NCBI RefSeq assembly: GCF_027257845.1
Contig: NZ_JAPVOT010000008.1
Span: 1 to 64,000 of the forward strand
Length of the DNA: 64,000 nucleotides
Reading direction: 5' to 3'
Source of the DNA: Alteromonas sp. BMJM2
GTDB taxonomy: Bacteria > Pseudomonadota > Gammaproteobacteria > Enterobacterales > Alteromonadaceae
Of this stretch, positions 7,986 through 17,711 are shown in pieces. A model generated the notes under the pieces. It saw nothing but the letters and a program-made list of their open reading frames with translations. It was not told where the DNA came from and made no database searches. The position numbers and the translations under genes are program-made. Positions within the stretch are counted from its first letter, which is position 1; each line of letters starts with the position of its first letter.

Positions 7986-9350
7986 TTACGCTTTAAGCAC
8001 GTTAGTTGAACGCTGAATATAAAGTAGCCTAGCTCCCAGTAATACTGCGGCGGCACTTAATCCAACAATAAACCCAATCCAAAACCCAGCCGCTGCCATT
8101 GGCTCGTTAGTCAGCCATGAGGTTCTTCCCAAAATAATGCCGGTAGGAAGACCGATAAGCCAATATGACACAAAGGTGATGATAAACATTGCCGTGGTGT
8201 CTTTATATCCTCGCAGCGCATTGGCCGATATTACCTGTACAGCGTCTGAGAGCTGGAAAAGCGCTGCATAGATAAGTAGGGCATTGGCAATGGCGTAAAC
8301 CTCGCCGTCGCTTGTGTATAAGCTGATAATGAAACCTTTAGCCACGAGGGTGAAGGTGGCGGTACATGCAGAAGTAATAAATCCAATTAAAATGGCACTT
8401 CGCGCTGCTATTTTTGCCTGTCGAGGGTTCTTTTGTCCAATACGATAGCCAATGCGAATGGCCACGGCCATACCTATACTCATTGGAAACATAAACATCA
8501 GTGCAGAAAAATTAAGCGCGACTTGATGTGCTGCCACTACGGTAGCGCCAAACGGCGCAAGAAGTAGGGCAACGGCAGAGAACAGTGTCACTTCAAACAG
8601 GATTGTCATTGCAATAGGAAGGCCTAAAGCAAAGGTTCTTCTAATGGACGTTATGTTTGGACGATACCATTGATTAAACAGATCGTATTTTCTAAGAGCA
8701 GGTGAAAAACGTACGTAGATAAAGGTGGCAATTAGCATGGTGTAAATAACCAGCGAAGTAGCAACCCCGCAGCCAGCACCACCCATGGCAGGTAATGGGC
8801 CAACACCATAAATGAATAAATAATTGCCTACAATGTTTGCCATCAAGCCAATGACGGTAATGATCATGGTGGGCTTTGTTTTACCTAGTCCTTCGCAATA
8901 ATTTCTCAGCCATTGATAGATAGCAAAGCCAGGCATGGCAAGAAATACATAGATAACGTAGTCTACGGTTATGCTGTGAAGCTCTGGTGCCATAGGAAAG
9001 AGTGACACGATACTCTCGGTAAAGGGAATAAACGCGGCGATCATTAAGCCAACAAATAACACCAAATAACCAGCTTGCTGACTGGCATCAGCAATACCCG
9101 CAATGTTTTTGTTGCCGTGTAGTCTTGATATTATAGGCGGTAAGGCAAGCGCAATACCCTGAATAAAGCAAAGAAGGGGGATGGTAATACTAAAGCCTAA
9201 AGCCACAGCAGCCATGTCAGTCGCGCTATAGCGTCCTGCCATTATAGTATCACTGACACCCATCAGCATTTGCGTAATTTGGGCAATGAGCAACGGCCAC
9301 GCTAACTTTAGTACGTCTCTAGCTTCGATAATAAAGCGTTTTCTATTCAC
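7986..9350 (-). CDS. MATE-family multidrug/sodium antiporter (NorM-like)
   Basis: A 454-aa membrane protein with about 12 hydrophobic segments arranged as two similar halves, as in NorM. The opening RDVLKLAWPLLIAQ followed by GVSDTIMAGRYSATDMAAVALG is the MATE family signature. The second half carries the equivalent ALNFSALMFMFPMSIGMAVAIRIG segment. Members export cationic drugs or metabolites using sodium or proton gradients. The substrate cannot be told from sequence. It is monocistronic; three 14-bp tandem repeats lie upstream. Confidence 0.92.
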   Translation of the reverse strand: MNRKRFIIEARDVLKLAWPLLIAQITQMLMGVSDTIMAGRYSATDMAAVALGFSITIPLLCFIQGIALALPPIISRLHGNKNIAGIADASQQAGYLVLFVGLMIAAFIPFTESIVSLFPMAPELHSITVDYVIYVFLAMPGFAIYQWLRNYCEGLGKTKPTMIITVIGLMANIVGNYLFIYGVGPLPAMGGAGCGVATSLVIYTMLIATFIYVRFSPALRKYDLFNQWYRPNITSIRRTFALGLPIAMTILFEVTLFSAVALLLAPFGATVVAAHQVALNFSALMFMFPMSIGMAVAIRIGYRIGQKNPRQAKIAARSAILIGFITSACTATFTLVAKGFIISLYTSDGEVYAIANALLIYAALFQLSDAVQVISANALRGYKDTTAMFIITFVSYWLIGLPTGIILGRTSWLTNEPMAAAGFWIGFIVGLSAAAVLLGARLLYIQRSTNVLKA

Positions 9351-9436
9351 AGATGTTTATTCTCACGGTAAAAAATTCAGACTAAAATGTTTTTTAAAAG
9401 ATCATGTCTAAACAGTATTGTTTGAAAGATGAAAAG

Positions 9437-9478
9437 CAATAGGCATAGCTCAATAGGCATAGCGCAACAGGCAAGGCT
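9437..9478. repeat. Three tandem copies of a 14-bp unit
   Basis: CAATAGGCATAGCT (9437-9450), CAATAGGCATAGCG (9451-9464) and a diverged CAACAGGCAAGGCT (9465-9478). They lie between moeA and the MATE gene. No coding potential is seen. Confidence 0.8.
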
Positions 9479-9486
9479 TTAGCGCA

Positions 9487-10725
9487 TTAGGTAAATGGCA
9501 TCACCGGCACCGTATCGCCAATAGCTAACGTGCTTATATCTTCATGGATGATCATAAAGCAATTAGCGGATGTGATCGATGTCATCACACCTGAGCTTTG
9601 TGTTTTAAACGGCGTGACCACTAAGCTCCCATTGTCGTCGTAACTCATAGTGGCTCGCTGGTAATCTCGACGCCCAGCACGACGCTTAATGTCTTTTGTA
9701 AGCACAGCCGTTACAGTGAGCGCAGTGTGACCGTCTTGACGCCCCTGCATTTTACTGATAATGGGAAGTACAAGCAGCTTCGCGGTCACAAAAGAGGAGA
9801 CGGGATTGCCCGGCAGTCCACAAAATACAGTATTGTTAAGTTTACCAAGAGCAAAAGGCTTTCCTGGCTTAACAGCAATTTTCCAAAACTCGATGTGGCC
9901 CATGGCCTCTATGACATCTTTTACATAATCAGCATCGCCAACGGATACACCGCCACTGCTCACCATAATATCCACATGGTTGCCTATCGCCTTGCTAGTA
10001 GGGTCTGCGGCTTGATTAAATAAACAGGTCAGTGATGCTTTATCATCTTCAACGATGCCGAAATCAATCACTTCTACATTTTCGTCACTTAAGATGGCGC
10101 TGATACCAACACGATTCGACTCATAAATTTGCGTATTGCTGCGCAACTCGCCAGGGGCCGCTAGTTCATTGCCAGTGGCAACAACACCAACCCGTAGTTT
10201 TCGATAAACCACCACCTCGTTAAGACCTTGAGAGGAAAGTAACATAAGATGCTCTGCCCGTAGCTGAGTTCCTTTTTTAATAAGTACTTGCCCTTTGGTG
10301 ATATCGTTGGCTTGAGGGCGGATATTTTGACCCGGTGTAGGGTCCTCATTAATGATCACGTTGCCGTTCGCATCACTGCCACAGTTCTCAATCATTATCA
10401 CTGCATTTGCGCCATCTGGAATAGGCGCGCCAGTCATAATTTTGTAAGCATGACCAACGGCTAGGGGGGTAGAGGCCTTTTCTCCAGCTGTAATAATACC
10501 TTGAACGATAAGGGTTTGGCCTTGATTGTATGAGCCTGCGTTAATAGCAAACCCATCCATTGCAGAGTTATCCCAGGGCGGTACATCTAGCGTAGCGACA
10601 ACATCTTGTGCTACTACACGACGATGTGCACTGAATAGGCTCACTATTTCAACGTCAGAAACCGCGTGCGTAGCTGCTAGCGCTTTTGCGAGCGCCTCTT
10701 CCAATGAAAGCCAGCTAGATGACAT
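9487..10725 (-). CDS. moeA: Molybdopterin molybdenumtransferase
   Basis: Inserts molybdate into adenylylated molybdopterin to finish molybdenum cofactor. At 412 aa it is nearly the same length as the E. coli protein (411). Family segments are PPWDNSAMDGFAI (about 49-61), GDEAxxPG-like TGNELAAPGELRSNTQIYESN, the MoCF motif SSGGVSVGDADYVKDV, and LPGNPVSSFVT. No moeB, moaA or molybdoenzyme gene is adjacent, so the gene stands alone here. A GGGAGTTATCAAA segment upstream supplies the ribosome site. Confidence 0.94.
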   Translation of the reverse strand: MSSSWLSLEEALAKALAATHAVSDVEIVSLFSAHRRVVAQDVVATLDVPPWDNSAMDGFAINAGSYNQGQTLIVQGIITAGEKASTPLAVGHAYKIMTGAPIPDGANAVIMIENCGSDANGNVIINEDPTPGQNIRPQANDITKGQVLIKKGTQLRAEHLMLLSSQGLNEVVVYRKLRVGVVATGNELAAPGELRSNTQIYESNRVGISAILSDENVEVIDFGIVEDDKASLTCLFNQAADPTSKAIGNHVDIMVSSGGVSVGDADYVKDVIEAMGHIEFWKIAVKPGKPFALGKLNNTVFCGLPGNPVSSFVTAKLLVLPIISKMQGRQDGHTALTVTAVLTKDIKRRAGRRDYQRATMSYDDNGSLVVTPFKTQSSGVMTSITSANCFMIIHEDISTLAIGDTVPVMPFT

Positions 10726-11047
10726 TTTGATAACTCCCTGAGTGATTAAACCGTGGTATGAAATTGATTACGTTTAGCTTAATGAAAAAAAGACCATCAC
10801 CGAAAATGGATGAAGACACCATTAACGATGATAAAAATAAACGAGGAATACTACAGAAAAATACGCTATCCACCAAAGGTTAATGCGTTAGTATTCAACC
10901 TTTATGGATAGTTTTAGCTGATGGTATACCGGCAGACGTGCTAGTTAGAAACATGGTATAGGCTAATTACTCTAAAGGGCGGCCATATAAGATTACGGGT
11001 ACAAAGCTGGGGATATAGGTGATGGGCGTAACGTTAGGCGTCTAGTG
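10726..11047. other. Intergenic stretch between gph and moeA
   Basis: 322 bases without a convincing gene. It contains a strong hairpin (10866-10911, listed separately) and presumably the moeA promoter, which I could not place with confidence. Confidence 0.6.
10866..10911 (-). terminator. Long hairpin, likely terminator of the gpg-gph operon
   Basis: CTATCCA (10866-10872) pairs with TGGATAG (10905-10911), and AAAGGTT (10875-10881) with AACCTTT (10897-10903), giving a two-part stem. In the minus direction it is followed by CGTATTTTT. This suits termination after gph before moeA. Confidence 0.6.
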
Positions 11048-11731
11048 CTACGAAATAATAGAAGCAATGCCACTGAAGTCATCAAATACCCAATTGGGAT
11101 TGTGCGCACGAATATCTTCGCCATAGTTATATCCGTAGGTAAGCCCAACACTTCGTATGCTTGCAGCATGTGCCGCTAAAATATCGTTTTTCGAATCGCC
11201 TACCATAACGCATTCATTCGCTTTGACGTTCAGGGTTTTACAAACATGGTTCAAAGGCAAGGGTGAAGGTTTCTTTTCCTTTAAAGAATCACCACCAATA
11301 AAGAGAGAGAAAAAAGATTCAACCTTGAACGCTTCCACAATGGGGGCGATAAACTTTTTGGGCTTATTAGTTACTAGCGCTAGCGTATAGCCTTTACGTG
11401 AAAGGGAACTGAGTGTGTCATACACATGAGGGTAGAGAGTAGAAGCGCGACACACGTTTAAATCGTAATGATATAAAAAACGCTGAAAGGTATGGTCGAT
11501 TAACTCGTTGCTTATAGACTTAGACTGCTGCGTGTTAGCATCGGTATTGCCAGATAGTCCTCGCTCAACCAGCACTTTTGCACCATTACCTACCCAATTT
11601 CTAATTGTGGATTCACCGAACGTTGCCATACCCACATCGTTAAGTGCATTGTTTAATGCGCTCGCAAGATCGGGGACTGAATCAACAAGTGTACCGTCTA
11701 AATCAAATATAAAAGTGGTTATAGGCTGCAT
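11048..11731 (-). CDS. gph: Phosphoglycolate phosphatase (HAD superfamily)
   Basis: Removes phosphate from 2-phosphoglycolate. The 227-aa protein has HAD motif I FDLDGTLVDS near the N-terminus, motif II VTNKP, and a C-terminal KPSPLPL...VGDSKNDILAA with the metal-binding Asp residues. The ending GLTYGYNYGEDI is characteristic of Gph rather than of other HAD-IA enzymes. It follows the GH13 phosphorylase on the same strand by 120 bases and may be the last gene of that operon, though its role is separate from the solute cycle. Confidence 0.9.
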   Translation of the reverse strand: MQPITTFIFDLDGTLVDSVPDLASALNNALNDVGMATFGESTIRNWVGNGAKVLVERGLSGNTDANTQQSKSISNELIDHTFQRFLYHYDLNVCRASTLYPHVYDTLSSLSRKGYTLALVTNKPKKFIAPIVEAFKVESFFSLFIGGDSLKEKKPSPLPLNHVCKTLNVKANECVMVGDSKNDILAAHAASIRSVGLTYGYNYGEDIRAHNPNWVFDDFSGIASIIS

Positions 11732-11851
11732 AAAATACGGGTCGTTACTGGTGGTTAATGTAAATTTTGAGGCTGTGACTTAATTTATTGCGGCGATTTG
11801 AATGTGCTGAAACCAACGCTCAGCACATCATGTATCACCTCTTGCCACACA

Positions 11852-13606
11852 CTATTCAAAGTCTTGGTTACTGATCCACAGTGTCTGGTAGGGCTTTAAT
11901 TGAATAAAGCCGCTTGAAAGACAAATTTCATCACGTGTTACCAAGTCTATCCAGTTGTCAGTGCCGATTAGATTGATATCTGATAGCAAAATGGTTTTTT
12001 CTTCATCGCAAATATTATTCACGCAGAAAATACTTTGCTTTCTATCAAGACTTTGCCGCCAATACCCAAATACTTCCTTACCCAACTGCAGTGTGAACTG
12101 AGTTGCATTGGGGTGAAATGCTGGTTGCGCCTTTCTTATACGGATAAGCTGAGACACCCGGGTTAACACTTTGTGGTGTTGAGAGAAGGGCGAATCAAGC
12201 AGAACCTCTAATTCATCGATATTCCAGCGGCGACGGTTAATACTTCTATTTTGTCCTGTGTTTGCCACTTTCTCATAGTCGTTGGATGTGCCCAGTAAGC
12301 TGTGAATATACAGCCCGGGAATACCTTCCATTCCTAGCATAATCGAGTGAGCACAGATAAAGCGGTCTACTTGGAATCGGTCTGGCCCTTTGGTGGTGCC
12401 TTGTAATGCGTCAAACAGGGTAATATTAATTTCATAAGGTTTTTGTTTACCGTGTTCAGACGCTCGCCAAGAAATCTTACCGCCAAAGTTCTGCATGGTA
12501 TGAACCAGATCTGATATTTCTTCATCGTCGAGCAGCCCTTCAGCTGGACGTAATCCAATACCATCATGTGACGCAATGAAATTAAAATAGGCCGTACCGT
12601 TTTGCGCCGGAGGCATGCTCATCATCCAGCTCTTTAAATAGGTACAATCGCCAGTGACAAGGGTGTTAACCAGAAGCGGTGGTAGAGAGAAGTTATAAAT
12701 GGCATGCGCTTCGTTTGCATTGCCAAAATACGTTAGGTTTTCTCTATTTGGAATGTTGGTTTCTGTGATAATAATGATAGAAGGATCGACATGCTCAATC
12801 AGTGTTCTCAATAAACGCACAACTTCGTGAGTTTGAAACAGATTAATGCTATTTGAGCCGACTATTTTCCACAAAAATGCCACCGCATCTAGCCGGAAAA
12901 GCTTGGTGCCTTTATCAATATACAGTTTGATAATGTCCACAAAGGCCAGCAGCACCTTTGGATTTCTAAAATCAAAATCGACCTGATCATGACTGAAGGT
13001 ACACCACACGTGCTTAGTCCCTTCGGCGGTTTCAGTTTCTCTCAGCAATGGAGAGACACGAGGCCTGGTTACCATAGAAAGATCGTCTTGTGGGTCAGCG
13101 GTAAAGAAAAAATCTGAGCCTGGTCCTTCACTTTTTATAAAGTTATCAAACCAAACGCTTCTCGCCGAGCAATGATTTATAACCAAATCTGTCATCAGCC
13201 CATAGTCTTTCGCTATGGCCTCTATGTCTTCCCACGAGCCTAACGACTCATTAACGGTTGAATAGTCAATGACTGAAAAGCCATCGTCGGAACTATAGGG
13301 GAAGAATGGCAATATATGCACATTGTTGATCGTGTTTTTGCAATATTGATGTAAGAAGTTATTCAAGGTTACCAATGGTTTTTCATTCTCACGGATAACG
13401 CTATCACCATAGGTGATCATAATAATATCTTCTTCATCCCAATAGTTATGGTGAGATTGAGGCGAAGCAATGTCTTCGCTCGATGCTATGCCGATAGCGG
13501 CTAGCAGCTGCTCCGTTAGCGTTTCATAGGACACGTCTAACGAAACATCGGCATAGATAGTCTCTAAATGGTGCTTTACTTTGTCATAGAGAGGTTCCCA
13601 TGCCAT
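11852..13606 (-). CDS. GH13_18 sugar phosphorylase, probably glucosylglycerate phosphorylase
   Basis: Retaining alpha-glucan-type phosphorylase of GH13 subfamily 18. The expected reaction is glucosylglycerate plus phosphate to glucose-1-phosphate plus glycerate. Conserved blocks are [11 protein letters not shown] (from 140), [11 protein letters not shown] with nucleophile Asp240, IITETNIP with acid/base Glu282, and FIASHDGIG with Asp348. Subfamily 18 also includes sucrose phosphorylases, and sequence alone does not separate them here. The choice comes from the neighbours that make glucosylglycerate. I start at Met 13606 (MAWEPL, 584 aa), preceded by GGAGAAATAAT. A longer frame to 13651 would overlap the previous gene by over 40 bases. 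Confidence 0.85.
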   Translation of the reverse strand: MAWEPLYDKVKHHLETIYADVSLDVSYETLTEQLLAAIGIASSEDIASPQSHHNYWDEEDIIMITYGDSVIRENEKPLVTLNNFLHQYCKNTINNVHILPFFPYSSDDGFSVIDYSTVNESLGSWEDIEAIAKDYGLMTDLVINHCSARSVWFDNFIKSEGPGSDFFFTADPQDDLSMVTRPRVSPLLRETETAEGTKHVWCTFSHDQVDFDFRNPKVLLAFVDIIKLYIDKGTKLFRLDAVAFLWKIVGSNSINLFQTHEVVRLLRTLIEHVDPSIIIITETNIPNRENLTYFGNANEAHAIYNFSLPPLLVNTLVTGDCTYLKSWMMSMPPAQNGTAYFNFIASHDGIGLRPAEGLLDDEEISDLVHTMQNFGGKISWRASEHGKQKPYEINITLFDALQGTTKGPDRFQVDRFICAHSIMLGMEGIPGLYIHSLLGTSNDYEKVANTGQNRSINRRRWNIDELEVLLDSPFSQHHKVLTRVSQLIRIRKAQPAFHPNATQFTLQLGKEVFGYWRQSLDRKQSIFCVNNICDEEKTILLSDINLIGTDNWIDLVTRDEICLSSGFIQLKPYQTLWISNQDFE

Positions 13607-13607
13607 A

Positions 13608-14834
13608 TTATTTCTCCATATATTCGGCGGTGTCTGCTTCAACCGCTTCAAGTAGGCGTTCTAAAATGTCAGGTACCGCACTAGTTACTCGGTTCCAACT
13701 TGGAATAAACGGCGTTTCCATCGGGTTTTCTAAGAAGTTTTGACCCGCTTTCATGATATTACTGGCAAACATTTCTACCGCTTTTTCTTCGCTGTGAATG
13801 TCTAGAGTTAATCCGTTCATTACCGCGTCGTTGTGGTAGGTTTCGATAAAGTCGAGTGCAATCCTAAAATACGTCGCCTTAATTGAGCGGAACATCTCAT
13901 TGCTAAATGTATAGCCCTGAGTCGCTAACTTTCTGAAAATGGCTTTAGTGATGTCGATAGACATCTTTGATAAGCCGCCTTCATCATTATTTAACGATAA
14001 GTCTTGATGCTTATGATCATAAATATCGCAGATGTCTGCCTGGCATAGACGGTTATGAGAATAGTTGCGATGCATTTCAGACAATACACCAATTTCTAGT
14101 CCCCAGTCGCTCGGAATGCGAATGTCGTTTAACACATCACGTCTGAATGAAAACTCTCCCGCTAGTGGATAACGAAAGCTATCCATAAACTCAAGGTATT
14201 CATTGTCACCCATAATGCGTTTGAGCGCTCTCAGTAAGGGCGTTACCAGCAGACGAGACACTCTGCCGTTAATTTTACCGTTGGCAACTCGGGCGTAAAA
14301 CCCTTTACAGAACTCGTAGTTAAAGTTGGGATTCGCAACAGGGTAAATTAGCTTGGCAAGTAAGTCTTTTTCATAGGTCACAATATCGCAGTCGTGAAGC
14401 GCCACAGATTCAGCGCGGTTTGAAGCCAGTATGTAACCCATGCAGTACCATACGTTTCTACCTTTACCCATTTCTTTTGGGGCTAAACCCTGCGCTTGTA
14501 ACTCTTCGTCTAAGGCCTTTAGGCGCGGCCCATCGTTCCATAACACCCGGTGGTGCTGTGGTAATTTACCGAAAAATTTAAGGGCGTGTTTATATTGATC
14601 TTCGTTGGCTCTGTCTAATCCAATAACAACTTCGGCCAAATAGGGAACCGATGTGAGCTCACCAATAATATGAGGTAATGCATCACCTTCAAGCTCTGAA
14701 AATAAAGAGGGTAAAATCAACGCCATGGGGCGTTTTTTAGAAAATTGAAGAAGTTCAGCCTCTAAGTCTTCTGTGGGTCTGCGCGATAAATTATGTAATG
14801 TAGTAATAACACCGTTTTGATAAAAATCAGCCAT
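13608..14834 (-). CDS. gpgS: Glucosyl-3-phosphoglycerate synthase (GT81-like)
   Basis: GT-A fold transferase that should join glucose from an NDP-glucose to 3-phosphoglycerate. In the 408 aa I see the nucleotide-binding start [20 protein letters not shown] (36-55), GKGRNVW (123-129), a DxD metal motif at HDCDIV (Asp148, Asp150) and [10 protein letters not shown]. The pattern fits the GT81 GpgS type rather than the mannosyl GT55 type. It lies 12 bases from the phosphatase start with a clear AGGAG ribosome site, and the phosphorylase follows almost at once. Product identity is an inference from family plus operon; a mannosyl donor is not excluded. Confidence 0.82.
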   Translation of the reverse strand: MADFYQNGVITTLHNLSRRPTEDLEAELLQFSKKRPMALILPSLFSELEGDALPHIIGELTSVPYLAEVVIGLDRANEDQYKHALKFFGKLPQHHRVLWNDGPRLKALDEELQAQGLAPKEMGKGRNVWYCMGYILASNRAESVALHDCDIVTYEKDLLAKLIYPVANPNFNYEFCKGFYARVANGKINGRVSRLLVTPLLRALKRIMGDNEYLEFMDSFRYPLAGEFSFRRDVLNDIRIPSDWGLEIGVLSEMHRNYSHNRLCQADICDIYDHKHQDLSLNNDEGGLSKMSIDITKAIFRKLATQGYTFSNEMFRSIKATYFRIALDFIETYHNDAVMNGLTLDIHSEEKAVEMFASNIMKAGQNFLENPMETPFIPSWNRVTSAVPDILERLLEAVEADTAEYMEK

Positions 14835-14846
14835 ATGTGCTCCTAA

Positions 14847-15656
14847 TTATAGCGATAGCAATTGAGTAAGCATTTCGGCCCAACCTTCTGGACCGTAAAG
14901 GGTGCTGGTATATACCTCTTCTTTTTTTACTGTTGGCGGAGGATTTACCGGTGATAAAATTCGTATTGAGATATCTGCCGCTTCTAGCATGGCAATATCG
15001 TTATTTCCGTCCCCAAGGGCAACGGTTTGTACAGCAACACCATTTTGTCTTTGGTATTCTTTTGCCAGCCACGTTAGCGCTTGGCCTTTATCGCAGTTGC
15101 CGGAAACGTGGATAAACCGCCCACCTTCTAGAGGATACGCGCCTCTGTGTGATACTGCTTTGAGAAATTTTTGTTTATCGTCATCGCTGCCTTGCCACAA
15201 AATGGGCTCGCCAAACTGACGCTTAGCGGCAAGGGAGGCGGAGTATTCATCTAATCCTGTACTGTCTTGGATTTCTTCAATGGACATTTTGGAAAATTGT
15301 TTGTAGCTGCCTTCAAAGTCACCACTTATTTTTTCCAACAGCTTAATCCAGTGGTTTTTGCTCGATATAAACGCCTTACACCAATATCCGTCCACCCATA
15401 CTGTGCCGGCTGGCTTTTGTTTAAAAAAACCGTGTGGAATAAAAATAGCAGCGCCATTTTCAATGATGAAAGGGCCCGTTAAATCTATTTTCTCTCTAAG
15501 AGGCTGGAGCTCTGCATAGGTCTTGCTGGTGGTTGGAATAACGGGGATCTGCTTTTTGTCCAATGCGGTTAAAGCCGGTTTCGCCGCCTCAAAAGAGTAA
15601 GTATGATGGTCTAACAACGTGCCATCCATATCGGTGAAAACAAGCGTTTTTGTCAT
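14847..15656 (-). CDS. Glucosyl-3-phosphoglycerate phosphatase (HAD-IIB, MPGP family)
   Basis: Dephosphorylates the synthase product to the free solute glucosylglycerate. It is a HAD superfamily IIB enzyme, with FTDMDGTLLDH at the N-terminus (nucleophile Asp9, Asp11), TTSKT as motif II and ALGDGNNDIAMLEAAD as motif IV. This is the mannosyl-3-phosphoglycerate phosphatase family, whose members usually accept both glucosyl and mannosyl substrates. I chose Met at 15656 (269 aa). The frame stays open to 15716, but the extra 20 residues precede the HAD core. The chosen ATG overlaps the kinase stop by one base (TAATG), so translation is coupled. Confidence 0.86.
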   Translation of the reverse strand: MTKTLVFTDMDGTLLDHHTYSFEAAKPALTALDKKQIPVIPTTSKTYAELQPLREKIDLTGPFIIENGAAIFIPHGFFKQKPAGTVWVDGYWCKAFISSKNHWIKLLEKISGDFEGSYKQFSKMSIEEIQDSTGLDEYSASLAAKRQFGEPILWQGSDDDKQKFLKAVSHRGAYPLEGGRFIHVSGNCDKGQALTWLAKEYQRQNGVAVQTVALGDGNNDIAMLEAADISIRILSPVNPPPTVKKEEVYTSTLYGPEGWAEMLTQLLSL

Positions 15657-16525
15657 TACTTCAAATCCTGTTGAGTGATATTTCTGTGTTCGTCTAAATA
15701 GAATACGGTATCGCATTGCTGAGGAAGCGTACTGAGTGCATGCTCAGTAAGGCGCTGATAGTGTTGAATAAAACGAGCAACCTCATCATCGTTCATTACG
15801 CCAGTCTTTTCGCCTGTAGACGTTTTAGCAAGCTTGTGCTCTTGTTCTAAACGCCAATGTAAGACGCTGTCGAAGGAGGGGGCCGCTAGCATCACACTAT
15901 AATCTATCTTGTTAAAAAGTGTTTGATATTCATTAGCGAGTTCACTGTTTACAAAAGAGCGCCAGGTACACAGTGAATCCTCTTCGCTTTCTAGCTCATT
16001 AACAGGGAGTGTTAACGCTGAGGATTCTTGTGGCGAGACGCCCACGCACCAGCCCTCTAAAATGATGACATCAGGGACAGCGTCCATTACTGGCCACTGA
16101 GATGTTGGGAAGGGGTTATCCGTGGATTTGTCAAACCGTGGAAGCTGCGTTCGTTCGCCCTTTTCAAGCATAGAAAACGTGTTGAGAGCCAATGGTATGT
16201 TGTGGGTTCCCGGTACGCCGCGCGTCTTTAATAGCGGGTGTACCTTTATGGCAAGAGCGTTTCGATGGGCTTTATCCAGATAAAAATCATCAATGGAAAG
16301 TGAGACCACACGCATTGCGTAATCAGATGTTAAATAGGACTCTATAAAACTGGTGAGTGTAGATTTTCCAGAGCCTTGGCAACCATTAATACCCACAATG
16401 AATGGTTGCTTTGCACTTTTTTGGTGCTTTAGTAACTGTTCACAGAGTGGGATGAACCACATTTGTGCAGTGTCTGCGTAGCTACTTGGCAGATGGTGGG
16501 CTGTTAAAAAGCCATGTATATCCAT
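15656..16525 (-). CDS. Putative D-glycerate 3-kinase (plant/fungal GLYK-type P-loop kinase)
   Basis: P-loop kinase of 289 aa related to the uridine kinase/pantothenate kinase fold. Walker A is GCQGSGKST (48-56). Also seen are SIDDFYLDK, the HPLLKTRGVPGTHNIPL segment typical of GLYK proteins, LPRFDKSTDNPFP and ILEGWCVG. GLYK makes 3-phosphoglycerate from D-glycerate and ATP. As first gene of the glucosylglycerate block it would recycle the glycerate released by the phosphorylase. The intergenic stretch 16526-16620 upstream probably holds the operon promoter. Confidence 0.85.
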   Translation of the reverse strand: MDIHGFLTAHHLPSSYADTAQMWFIPLCEQLLKHQKSAKQPFIVGINGCQGSGKSTLTSFIESYLTSDYAMRVVSLSIDDFYLDKAHRNALAIKVHPLLKTRGVPGTHNIPLALNTFSMLEKGERTQLPRFDKSTDNPFPTSQWPVMDAVPDVIILEGWCVGVSPQESSALTLPVNELESEEDSLCTWRSFVNSELANEYQTLFNKIDYSVMLAAPSFDSVLHWRLEQEHKLAKTSTGEKTGVMNDDEVARFIQHYQRLTEHALSTLPQQCDTVFYLDEHRNITQQDLK

Positions 16526-16620
16526 GTTGTCACCCTAATCAATACAGAATTAGCACTCCAATACTGCTTAGGGTTACAACATTTATGCCAACAAAGCGAT
16601 TAATTTCAAGATGAGCTCAA

Positions 16621-17604
16621 TTACTTCTTGTTAGCGACGATAACGGCTCTTTGTGGTGCAGGGTAGCCTTCAATGGTGCGCGTAATATCTTCTGGGTTGA
16701 GAAAATCTTTCAACGACTGGGTCTCCATCCATTCTGTTGCACGCTGCTCATCAAGGGTAGTGTGGTTAATATCAACCACGCGTATATTTTCAAATCCGAG
16801 ACGCTCTAACCACACCATCAGCGCCTTTGCGCTGGGAAGAAACCAAACATTACGCATTTGTGCGTAACGCTCGCCAGCCATTAGCACAGTGGTTTCATCA
16901 CCATCAACAACAAGGGTTTCAAGCACCAATTCGCCACCCTTGCGCAACTGGTCTTTCAACTGGGTAAGAAACTGCATAGGATCTTTGCGATGATAGAGCA
17001 CTCCCATTGAGAACACGGTGTCGAATGCCTTAAGCGGCTGCATGTCTTCAATGCCAAGGGGTAAAAAATGAATATTTCGTTGTCCAATAAAGTGCTTAAT
17101 GGCTTGAAACTGAATTAAAAACAGCTGTGTGGGGTCGATACCATAGACACCGGAGGCGTCTTCGCCCAGCATTCTCCACATGTGATAGCCACTGCCACAG
17201 CCTACGTCTAGCACTTGTCTGTTTTTAAGCGGCGCAATATGAGGCACTACGCGATCCCATTTCCAATCTGAGCGCCACTCTGTATCGATATGAATGTCGT
17301 GCAGATAGAAAGGGCCTTTACGCCATGGCATAAATTGCTTCATTAACCCGCTAATTTGTTTTTGAGTATATTCGTTTATGTCAGCAGCAGCGCCTACGGT
17401 TACGCTGGTGCTTAATTCAATAGTGCTAGGCGCTGTTTGCGGCAACTTGGCGAGAAGTCGACACCATTTATCGAACTCACCATGCTTATTGTGTTGCTGC
17501 CATGTGTTGAGCTGTGAAGGAAGTGTTTGAAGCCACGCTGAAAGAGGGCTATCTAACAGAGATTTATAGCAGTCGTTAAACCAAGTCTGCGCTAATTTGC
17601 TCAT
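16621..17604 (-). CDS. cmoB: tRNA U34 carboxymethyltransferase
   Basis: Transfers the carboxymethyl group of carboxy-SAM to 5-hydroxyuridine at the tRNA wobble position, giving cmo5U. The 327-aa protein has the CmoB N-terminal domain, the [19 protein letters not shown] block, the SAM-fold motif [15 protein letters not shown] and [12 protein letters not shown]. The following [16 protein letters not shown] is also typical. It lies about 107 bases after cmoA on the same strand, so the two steps of the pathway are transcribed together. Confidence 0.95.
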   Translation of the reverse strand: MSKLAQTWFNDCYKSLLDSPLSAWLQTLPSQLNTWQQHNKHGEFDKWCRLLAKLPQTAPSTIELSTSVTVGAAADINEYTQKQISGLMKQFMPWRKGPFYLHDIHIDTEWRSDWKWDRVVPHIAPLKNRQVLDVGCGSGYHMWRMLGEDASGVYGIDPTQLFLIQFQAIKHFIGQRNIHFLPLGIEDMQPLKAFDTVFSMGVLYHRKDPMQFLTQLKDQLRKGGELVLETLVVDGDETTVLMAGERYAQMRNVWFLPSAKALMVWLERLGFENIRVVDINHTTLDEQRATEWMETQSLKDFLNPEDITRTIEGYPAPQRAVIVANKK

Positions 17605-17711
17605 TGTGTTCTCGTTGTGCTCTTAGTATATAAAGCGTCAATAACGCCATGTGTAGCTAAAAGAAATGATGGGTGCCGATAAAGTGATAAAAGTAACTCG
17701 AGGTGCTAAAC

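Noticed and set aside
10866-10911. Riboswitch upstream of moeA
   Set aside because: The fold is a single long hairpin followed by T residues in the minus direction; it fits a terminator better, and the molybdenum cofactor RNA motif was not seen.
14902-15219. 105-codon plus frame inside the phosphatase gene
   Set aside because: Antisense to the HAD motifs of the phosphatase; no ribosome site.
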